In this document: positions 1 to 10,100 of the stretch, in pieces
Layout of the letters: each line of letters starts with the position of its first letter
How positions within the stretch are numbered: position 1 is the stretch's first letter
Source of the DNA: Hirudo medicinalis
Taxonomy: Eukaryota; Annelida; Clitellata; Hirudinida; Hirudinidae
Direction of reading: 5' to 3'
DNA length: 28,116 nucleotides
Assembly (NCBI GenBank): GCA_011800805.1
Contig: MPNW01000797.1
Location: 16,481 to 44,596 of the forward strand
Notes under the pieces: model-generated
The model's database searches: none
What the model saw: the letters and a program-made list of their open reading frames with translations, nothing else
Told to the model about the DNA's origin: nothing
Program-made: the position numbers and the translations under genes

Positions 1-33
1 TCATCGTCATCGTCATCATCATCGTCATCGTCA

Positions 34-68
<35 letters not shown>

Positions 69-170
69 ATCATCATCGTCATCATCATAGTCGTCGTCAT
101 CATCATCGTCATCGTCATCCATCCATCCATCCATCCATCCATCCATCCATCCGTCCGTCCATCCATCCGA
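1..170. repeat. TCATCG/TCGTCA microsatellite followed by CATC tetranucleotide array
   Basis: Positions 1-116 are an imperfect mixture of TCA and TCG triplets. From about 117 to 169 the pattern changes to CATC repeats with two CGTC variants. No gene is associated with it. The array runs off the left edge of the window, so its full length is unknown. Confidence 0.95.
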
Positions 171-2334
171 GAACTTTGGCATGACTCTGAGGACTTGCAG
201 ACGTACCGATGAGGACACAGGAGATCAGACAGTGCACTCTTCACAATTTTCCTCTCTTCACGTCTCTGTAGGACCGCCTAATCTATTTGTCCTAGCATCT
301 AGTTTGACAGCAAAATTTCAAAAAGTACCATCAATTTCACACGACCTGAATTGACAACCTGTGCACTCAAAGGGCTCAGGCTAGTGTCCTGTTATCGCAT
401 GGCTTTTCAAAGGGAGGTGGATTTTCACATAGAAAATCCTTCAGGTCCCCTGGAAGGGTCCTTTCAACTGTTTCAATCTGCTTCCAGTCAAGACCGGCGA
501 CCATGCTGATCGTGACGAGCGTCAATCACTGCAAATGATTTTCGAATGAACAATTTAGCGTTTGAAATTTGAATAAATCAGATTTTGTCGAATAATGCCA
601 TGATAATTTGATCCCAGGTTATGCGTTGGTCCACGAATATGCTCGCAAATAAGAAATACTTAATGATGTTTTAGATCGTCGTCATGTAAGTTAAAAACAG
701 GGCTGCAGATTTATATGCGTTAACGGGAGATTAATGCGTTAAAATATTATTGCAGTTATGATAATTAATAATTAATAATTAGTTTTTAACTTAAAAACTG
801 TTCACTCCCAGGGTTTTGAAAATTCTTTCCAAATTACCTTTTGTCGGTTACATTAAATTTTTTAAATTTTAATTTTTACAAATATGTGCTTTAATGTCCA
901 ACAAAGTGGATATTTACCTTTCCCAGCTCAGTTCGAATAATTAATTGAGGGCCACAGAAATGTTGATTACAAATCTCGCGGCACTCATCGTAGGAGTCTT
1001 ATTTGTTGATCTTGTTGAGTTGCAAAATCAGAAACAACTGTCAGACATCCGAATAATATTGGTCTCAAAAGGCATGGCAAAGACAAACATTTTGTAGTGA
1101 TGGGCCGTATTTATTTTGCATCGACCAAATGGCAGCCACCAACCAAGTTGTGGCCTGCATTTGAAAATATTTACCAAGAAATTGAACCAATCTATCACAT
1201 TATTAAGTTAAGATTGAATAGCAGGACTTTATGAAAGCTAAAAGATTGCTCATAAGAATTCGTCCTTAAGGATTAGTCCTTATCACGAGTATGTTCCCAA
1301 CTACAGCAACGAAACTTACATATGTGACTTTCAACTTTTTGCACTAACCAGAGAAATACTGGCAATAAAATAATAATAAATTAAATAAAAAATTAAATAA
1401 TAAATTAATCTTTGATTGATTTTGAAAACAAATAGAACGAATGGTTTCGATCATGGCCTTGATCTTCAAAGGGAAATTTCTTACCAAGTCATCCCCGCAT
1501 CCACCTGTCCATCTATGCGATCGTACATCAACGTATAACAATTTGTGTACGCGTACATTTAAAATGGTATTGGTTAGTATTATTATTGCTACAAGTTATA
1601 AAAAAAAAGTAATATTAAATCATGTTAATGGAATATTAATAACGGACATTTTTATTTAGTCGATAGACGTCGGCACCAAGTTGTGGCCAATTAAACACGT
1701 GGAATTACTAATAAATCTTCTCTCGCAAAATTCAACATTCATTAAAATTGAATTAATTATTTATTTTGTCAATTAATAAATTATATATTCCCAATTTCTT
1801 GTCCTGAAAAGCATCATTCAAACATTCGCTCGTAATTTCTTTGTTTACATTATATTCAATTAGTTGATTATTCACTTTATTTCACGATGTGTGGCTGTAA
1901 TTGTAAAACAAAAACACCAATCAGGCTGCATAAAGAGCTCCTTGCGAGCGTTCAAACACTAACGGCCTCAAAAGGCATGGGAAAGGCAAACACTGGTGAC
2001 ATTTGTCACTCACCACAAGACTTGACGTCGAAGTCATCATTATTAATGAGGTTCATCATTACTTATTCAGTATTTTCTGTCCGTCCTAATCACCTAGTTA
2101 TGAAATGGACGTTAATTAACACACACAAACACACACAAACACACACTACTTACTCAGTTTAATTAAATCTAAGGCTAACTAATTAACAATTTGCTTTTCA
2201 CACTGACCTCACTTGGGATGAATAATAATAAGGCATTCCTTACTCCCTTGATTCGGCAGAGTTCATGGCGTTCGAATAGGATGTTACAAGGAACAAATTC
2301 CAATTTCTTTATGCAAGCAAGTCATAAGAAACTA
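171..2334. other. Intergenic region without recognisable genes
   Basis: AT-rich DNA with frequent stops in all frames. It holds short AATAATT arrays (about 759-782) and an ACACACAA microsatellite (about 2120-2150). Two short low-identity direct repeats are visible: a segment starting CTCAAAAGGCATGG occurs near 1065 and 1968, and CAAGTTGTGGCC occurs near 1144 and 1678. Short open frames at 1441-1659 and 1887-2162 have no domain character, no splice context and low-complexity content. I see no gene here. Confidence 0.6.
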
Positions 2335-2374
2335 TCAATGTTATCAGTTTGTAGTGGGATCCTTTTCCTGTCTG
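2335..2374 (+). pseudogene. Relic of the terminal (transmembrane) exon of the WSC/EGF receptor family
   Basis: About 40 bases match the membrane-helix exon of the downstream gene (4694-4734) with roughly seven differences and a single-base gap. Both contain TCAATG, TATCAG and TAGTGGGAT in the same order. The surrounding frame (to 2424) is hydrophobic like the source exon (it reads SGILFLSAGLCIF) but no other family exons are recognisable upstream. I infer the decayed 3' end of a third tandem copy. The match is seen in the sequence; its origin is inference. Confidence 0.5.
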
Positions 2375-2732
2375 CCGGTCTTTGCATTTTCCACACTGAC
2401 AGTGTGTTAGATGATTTCCATTGAGAGATTCATTATTTCAACAACACGCTTAAAAATCCTGGCTATTTAAATAATTGTAATGATAAAGTTACGATGATCC
2501 CTCGATGATGATTTCAGTAGTTGGTGGATGCTTCGTCTTCTTTTTTTTTCTGGTTGAATTGAAAGGAGTTTGAATCGTCTTGACTTTTAATTATTCAAGT
2601 ATTAATTTTTCAAGTCTACTTTTCCTTGTCTGCATTTCAAGTGACGTAAAGACAACATTCCATGTTTTCAATCAAAATCTTCTGATTCTTTCGCCGATTC
2701 CTCGTAGTTTTGGAACTCTGGTTTGCGAAAAT

Positions 2733-4785
2733 ATGAAAATTATGGGTATCACAAGCTGTATTGCACTGATAAGGTCGTGCGGAATCGCTAAAGCCGAACC
2801 ATACCTCTACTATTACATGCACGATGGCAAACGAATAAACACGACTGAAATGCCAGGAAATATAAATATTTCTAAACTAGTCATTGATTTTCGAGTCACT
2901 GTTTTACTAGCCTCATTCGCACTGTTTAAAACAAGTAGGTTTCAATTTTATAAACTTTGTCCATGAAAGAGTTATTTTTTTTAGTCTGAACACTGTCTGC
3001 ACTGACAGGTGGCCTGGTAATCGATTACAAAAAAGCATCGACACGATACCTTAACGTGACCAGGGATTATCGCAGTCCTTGTGGCCATAAAGCACAGTTC
3101 GATGTGGTATGCGTCTATCAACCTGCATCGCAGCTGACAGTGGAGATGGACACCAATTACTCAACCGCTGTTACAGAAGCTTACAGTATTCAAATTTGGA
3201 AATTCTTACGTTTTAAATGCATTAATTGCATTTGTGCAATGAAATCCTGAGTGCGTGATTTCATCTAAGGTTTTGATCTCGAACATTTTGTCGGATGTTT
3301 TGAGGCTCGTGAAGTTTCCAATGTTCTCGATGTTCGTGGAGCGGACAGGAACGCTTGTACAGTGCACTGCAGCTCTTGGCAATACTATGGGACGAATGTA
3401 AATGGTTTCATTGAACTGATCTTTGAAGACGATATAAATACTTTTGTCAACCTCGTATAAAATTAGATCAAATTTTCACATTTTAAGCAGAATTTAAATG
3501 TTATTATCTGCTTTTTTGAGTTTAGAGGATTTCATTAGGTTGACGACATGAATGTTTTCATTTTTTTCAATTAAACCAAACCATCTTTAGAATTCGCACT
3601 GCATTTGTTTTGAGAAACTAACCAAAGTTGATTTGCTTCCTGCCAATTTGGATTTATGCGGAGATGCTCCCGAAACTCCCGGCGTGTGGCTTCAAGGCAC
3701 CGAGCACTTTGCCGTCTTCTCTCGAAGTAACTATTTCATGGTAGAATTCTCAAAATGTTATGCACAATTATTAAGCTAAGTTGTAGTCGTAATTAACCTG
3801 ACGAATTAATCACACGATGGTTTCTGAGCGTTGTAACCAAAGGATGTTAATAAATTGTATTTAACTCGATTTGATTTTGTCAGCAAAACTCAAAAAGTAC
3901 GAACCTCGTGCTTATCCTTCTTGGGATTGTCTTTTCGATTACAAAGATTGTCCGACATGCTCAAAGGGATGGATGGGATTATACTGCAATATTATTGGTA
4001 ACGACTTAATATAGTTAGCATAAGATAATGGCTTAATTTAATAATTAATAATAATTAATAATTAATAATAATTAATAATTAATAATTTAATAATTATTAC
4101 ATAATTTTGTCTAACATCACCTGGGTCTAACCAACTGCCAATTTCTTTTGATGAATCGATCAGTTTCGCTACTTATTTTTTTTTGTCTTCCTGTTGTCAA
4201 CAGGCTGTTGGTGGTAATAATAATAATAATAATAATATTAATAATAATAATAATAATAATAGTTAATTATTATTAGTAATGTCAAGAGTTGTTAAATTGT
4301 GAAATTAAAATTTATATCTGACAACAATTGGAATCTCAGTTTTTCACTTCTGTTAACCTACGATGCCATTCTTAAAATGTTATCTAAAACAGTAAACGTA
4401 TTCATACAGACTGTTCCAGCAATAATGGAGACTGTGGGGACAGCCAATGTCAAAGTATCACTATAAAAGAGTATGTAATAGTTGCTGCATGCAAATGCAA
4501 AGATGGTTTGTCTCTCAACGATGAGTTGAACTGCTACGGCAAGCTTGTTGAATATTCTTGCATTTTCATTTCCATTAATTAGTTGTAGCTGACATCAGTA
4601 CGATGTCGATTTGTGAATTTAAAATCGACTAAAACCAATTTCATCTTTCAGAGAGGAACGTCTCATTAGTTGAAGGCGAGCCATCCCGAATTTTCAATGC
4701 TATCAGGTTTTTAGTGGGATTTCTTTTCTGTTTGATTATCATTGCAACTGCCTTGTTGTTTTATCACGTTCAGAAGTTTCTCTAA
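2733..4785 (+). CDS. Gene A: small single-pass membrane protein with galactose-binding-like, WSC-like and EGF domains
   Basis: Seven-exon model: 2733-2934, 3009-3185, 3270-3397, 3591-3726, 3884-3997, 4410-4538, 4652-4785; 339 aa. All junctions keep phase (1,1,0,1,1,1). The start is the first ATG, giving a weak signal peptide (about residues 1-21, with an Arg inside). Residues about 22-126 resemble a galactose-binding/F5-8-like fold. Residues 127-214 are a WSC-like domain (FVGCF, then CTVHC, YYGTN, CIC), but the last WSC cysteines seen in gene B are missing. Residues 214-252 are a half-EGF (WDCLF, CPTC, GLYC). Residues 253-295 are one six-cysteine EGF module. A membrane helix at about 315-333 is followed by a six-residue cytoplasmic tail. 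Intron 6 needs a GC donor (ACG|GCAAGC); the nearby GT donor would lose the membrane helix. WSC domains bind carbohydrate, so a cell-surface glycan-binding role is plausible but inferred. It is a tandem paralogue of the gene at 5526-10296. No clear poly(A) signal was seen. Confidence 0.75.
3998..4409. repeat. AATAATT and AAT arrays in gene A intron 5
   Basis: This 412-base intron contains an AATAATT-type array (about 4037-4103) and a perfect-to-near-perfect AAT array (about 4214-4263). Nothing else recognisable lies in it. Confidence 0.85.
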
Positions 4786-5525
4786 CTACCTTCCTCCGTT
4801 CATCAACTGTTGCAAATGCATGCTGAGAAACTTTACTTTTAATGCCAATTTACTCTCCAGAGAGTTTGTGAAAAGTGTTTTGCAAAGCTAAACATGTGTT
4901 GCTTACAAATGCATTCTTTGCTTGAGATGAATTCTAGCCATTTTTAAAACGATTAAAGAGTTGCTCGAACCAGATAGAGGAGTGTTAAAATTTCTCACAA
5001 TTTCTGTCTGTTCTCCGCGATAAATATATAATAATATAGTATATAATATAATACCAATAATATATAAAAATAATATAATACCAATAATATAATATATAAT
5101 ATAATACCAAGCGACGATATTGACAAAGAACAAACTTATTGAACAAAATATTGCCAAACATTCCCAGATTATTTTGAGCGTGATAGTGTTACATTGCGAC
5201 CTAATTTGTAAAATATTTACAAACCCTAGAAGTTTGTTTATAGTACTGTAATTCGTGCAAGGCAGAGGTAATAATGCAATATTACAACCAACGGTGACAC
5301 TACACAATCCAATGACCTTTGTATTTGCATTACAGACAATAATTATTCATATTCATTAATATTTGATAAGTCATAATTTAGTCATTGATTAGTAAAAAAA
5401 AATTAATAATCACAAAAAACATGTTTATTTTTTCCGAGCCATGGATCTTGAATGACGTACAACATTCCATTATCTTATTTTCTCATGTCAACAATGTTGG
5501 GTTTTTTCATAACATTCCTAACGAT
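4786..5525. other. Intergenic spacer between tandem paralogues
   Basis: This is the gene A 3' flank plus the gene B 5' flank. It contains an AT-rich stretch of ATATAATA units with repeated AATAATATAATACC (about 5022-5110). A 134-codon minus-strand open frame covers this low-complexity tract and looks spurious. The promoter of gene B must lie here, but no specific element can be identified. Confidence 0.6.
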
Positions 5526-7154
5526 ATGCAGTTTATCGGCTTGAAAAACTATACCGTTTTGATAATTCTGCTTTTGAAAATAGACTCAGTAACTGCATTA
5601 ATTAACGCGCCAAACCTCAAGCCAAATTATCTGTATTACAATTCTCAAAACATGCCAATTTCCTTCACCTCAGTTTTAGAACCCCTCCAAAAAATCAACA
5701 ACATAACTGTTGATTTTGGATCTTCAATCTTCTTGAAACGGATTGACATAACTTATGAAAGTGAGGTTCTTTTCCACTTCAAATTCTCGGCATCTTAATT
5801 TCAAATAAAGCAAAACCCCTAAAATCTGCCAATCGCAGGCCTTGAAATCACAGATACGGCCGTCAAAAGTAGTTACAATGATGTGAATGATGTCGAGTGC
5901 CCATTTACTGTGAATAACCGGACTAAAACAATTGCTTATTTATGCAACACTATCGTTCGACTTTTGCGACTGGAAGGCTTTGGAATGTACAGAGTTACCA
6001 TAGACGGATATGGTAAGTCAGTTCTAAGTTCTTGCAAACGACTTTCTATTTCTTAATAAATTAAATCGTTTCCTTAAAGAATATTTACATTTTAAATATC
6101 TATTAAACATTTGCGATCCAGAGACGAAAATAGAAAAGTACCTTGGATGTTTTCTTAAGCGTTTTGTAGCAAGGACCAGTCGAAACATAACCAACCTCGA
6201 TGATTGTGTCTCCAATTGCGGCATGACACGTTATTTTGGCATAAATGCGGTAAGTTGACGGGTTTTTTAAGTCAACAATAAATAAAAATAAAAATATTTT
6301 GTCAGAATTTAAATCTAGCATATCATAATTCGTGAATGAATGTCACCTGGATTAATAATTTCGAAAGCAATCAAAACAAATTTCCTGAATGTCTTTAAAA
6401 CTGCGTAATAATAATTTTATATAGTAATTTGTGTTTAAATAATTTAGAAAGGCCAGTGCGTCTGCATAAGGCACCTGACTGAACTAGCTCCAGTTAAGCT
6501 AAACTTGTGCAATAGCAGATGTCTGCAAAGGGAATTTCAGATCTGTGGGAGCGATGATTATTTTTCTGTCTATATGAAAGGCAAGTATTTAGTTTAAAAT
6601 TACTCTTGTTCTATAAAGTCTCCTCGAGATAGGTTGCAAAGTTTCCCTAAAATTCGTTAGAAACTCCAAGGATTACTTTATATACTGTCGCCAGCGACAG
6701 TCGCAAATTGTTTTCGGGGCGGATAGCAGTTTCACACAAATCCTAAAATGTCTTCAATTGTCAGGTGGACTTATAAAGAATCAACGGATCATTGTTCCAC
6801 GTTGGGGATGCCTTTACTCATTTATTGGCTGTCCGTTTTGTACACCAGGCAGGGCAGGATATAATTGTGAAATTATAAGTATTGAATTTGGAATTTTTGG
6901 TGCTGATATTAATAACTATTAATGGGATAAAAAAATATACAATACATGTCATATCAGCAGCAGCAACAATAATAATAATAATAATTGATAATTTATAACG
7001 ATAATTTACAAAGTTCAATAAGCCAGAAGCGTTCAGCCATTCCTATAGCGCCCATTTCCAATGGGTATATGGATATATATATATATTATATAAATATATA
7101 TATAATCTAAATAAACTCATAATCTAGATAATCTAAATATTATATAATATATAA

Positions 7155-7190
<36 letters not shown>

Positions 7191-10100
7191 TCCAAGGATT
7201 AATTGGATATATATATATAATATATATGTATATAAAATCTAAATACACTCATTATCTATATAATCTAAATAATATATAATATATAATGATAAATAATAAT
7301 TATAATAAATAATATATAATATTATATATTATATATTTAGATTATAAGTATATTTAGATTATGAGTCATTTCAGTCATTTTAAACCAATCATTCTTTCAC
7401 AAGAATGCGGCGTCAACAATGGCTATTGTGATGATCTGAAATGTCAACAGTTTAAAATGTGGTCTAGAGTGGATATTGATGTTTCAGTATGTACTTGTCT
7501 TCAGGGCTTCCATCTCACCAATGATTTTTACTGTGAAGGTATTCTTGTGAAACAAATATTTATCAAATAAAGTCGTAGGATGCTTATTTCACAAACTTCG
7601 GACACATTTGAAAAAATGCAAAACTTTTCAAGAAATTAAGAAATTTAATAGATGCCCTTTACTGAGCTTAAGATTGAAATTCTTCACGTTAGTTAAGACC
7701 ATTGGGAATCTAGACTTTAAGATTGGCCTAACATGGCAGCCAAGTAAAGCGATGGCTCTATATCACTCTCTATATCACTTATTTTATCAGACCTAAGTGG
7801 AAATCATTTCAATATCACCAGATATTGACGAATGTTCTTACGACATCATGTGCGATGCAGATTCGACTTACTGCAGTAACAATTATGGCTCCTTTACCTG
7901 TGAATGTGTCAGCGGTCACAAGCAGCTCGACCAATATCAATGCGAAGGTTATCTTTAACAAATTAAATTATCTTTGGACAAGCATTTTGCATAGACTAGA
8001 AATATCTAAGAAAATCATGATTAATTATTTACTATTTCACATTAATAGCATCTTAGGTTATTTCAAAATCAGTACAGAAATCTTGAAAATAGACACTTAG
8101 ACCTTTGTGATTTCTTGCCTTGTGATTCCAGCAATTATTAACAAAAGTATTAATAATTAGCGTAAAAGTAAGATAACTAACCAATTAATAATAATAGTTG
8201 TATAAGTAAATGAGGTATTTCTATTATTACATTTATTCACGCAAAACAGACATCGACGAATGCTTGGCTTCGAGATGCCAAAATGCTTCTACAGCTTGCA
8301 AGAACACCCGTGGGTCATTTTACTGTGAATGCCTCTTTGGATTCAGGAGGCGAACTAATTTCGAGTGCCAGGGTTAATTTGAAGTTCAAATTTGTTTCAG
8401 TTTTAACAGTCGATCGACTGATTTTCTATTTTCTTAGAATTGTTATCATTAAAGATATCATTCGACAATTAAAGACATTCCGATTCAATTGAAACCATTC
8501 TAAGCTCTAAACCATAGAGTGTAAATTATTATGAAACACGCTTTGTGCGAATTAGTAAATTTATTAATAATAAGTTAATTAGAAATTCATGTTCGGAGTT
8601 CGAAATACTTTCGTGAATATTTCACAAGATGTCGACGAGTGCGGTGAATTGATCCACAACTGCGGAAAATCTTCGATTTGCAGCAACGTTCCGGGTTCCT
8701 ATGAATGTCTTTGTCCTGAAGGTACCGTAAAGTCATCATATCTTCACGTGGTCGAGTGCCATGGTTAGAAAATTTTGAAATTGGTAGACTTATTATAATA
8801 AATAATGAATGTAATTAATACAAAACATCGAAAATTGTTTAAGAATGTTATTGAGCACGAACGAGTGAGCATATGTAGCTATACAAATATATGTAATATT
8901 ACCCTATAGCTTGAGTCCCTGAATGCAATGAAGCACTGGTTGTACTGTGCCGTGTTCAAACCTGGCTTTCGAAGTAGGCGCGATATAAATTGATAAGCAC
9001 CTCTGAAACTAAAGCTTGGATGGCTTTGTATAAAATAAATAAACCAGCTTATTTCCTGAAATCCGAAATTACTGAGTATGTCGGTATTGAGAAAGCCCTG
9101 ACATACATTTCACTCCTTCTTCAAACAGTAGTATAGTGATTTCGAATCTTGGCAGTTATAATCTAGTTGATGATGCATTGTGACGCAAGCGACCCGGGGC
9201 TTGATTCCGGTGCCCGTCCTTTAAACTAACCTAACCCTAGCCCTAACCCTAACCCTAGTATAGTGATTTCGAATATTGGCAGTTTTATCTAGTTAATGAT
9301 GCTTAGGGACGCAAGCGACCCGGGGCTTGTGCCGGTGCCGGTCCTTTACTCGAAACCAATTCACCACATCAATCAATAACTTTCTCCGCAGAAGTTACAA
9401 ATTGACATTTTAGACAAAGACGAGTGCCAGGGAGTTAACGACTGCAACCAGACGGTTTCTATATGTTTGAATCTGCCTTTGTCATATACTTGTCAATGCG
9501 TGGCGGGATTTGTTAACGTGGATAACTACAACTGTGAAGTTGGTAGGTCCAACTAATCGCATCATTATCTTGTTATATCGTATACCGGTGAAAATATGTT
9601 AGGAATTATTTGTTTGTAACTGTGACCTGTTGTTATTAATCATTTACAAGCTTCGTCAATCCGCTCAAACGACACTCAGAGAGAATACGAAGACGATTAT
9701 GAAGAATTTGATTATTTGTCGACGGAAAAGTTCGACGTTTCCACTAAAAAGTACTTTTATGAATTGTACGCGATGGAGATCATAGCAGTTTTCCTGTTCA
9801 TTATCTTCATCATCGTCTTGCGCTGTGTTTCTTTCATGGTCATGACCAGAGATCGAAGTAAGTTGATACTTTTTTTGTTATTTTTCAATTCAGTTAGATT
9901 TTCTAATGATGCTAATGAAGCACATCGATTGTTAGGGTTAGGGTTAGGGTTAGGGTTAGGCGCTCAAAGTAGATTCAACTTGATTGATGCATTTAATAGC
10001 TTCTGTAATTGACTGTAATTACATTGACTACGTAATAATAAATTACATAAAAATAAATAATACTACATACATGAATTACATTGACTGTAATTTGTTCTCC

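Noticed and set aside
4903..5307. 134-codon minus-strand open frame
   Set aside because: Its hydrophobic middle is the translation of an ATATAATA low-complexity tract, and it has no splice or homology support.
5385..5525. Upstream in-frame start for gene B (ATG at 5421)
   Set aside because: It would put about 35 residues ahead of the signal peptide, whereas ATG 5526 corresponds to the start in paralogue A.
9130..9210. Functional tRNA-Asp gene
   Set aside because: A- and B-box-like sequences are present, but spacing is too long and no acceptor stem or anticodon arm can be paired.
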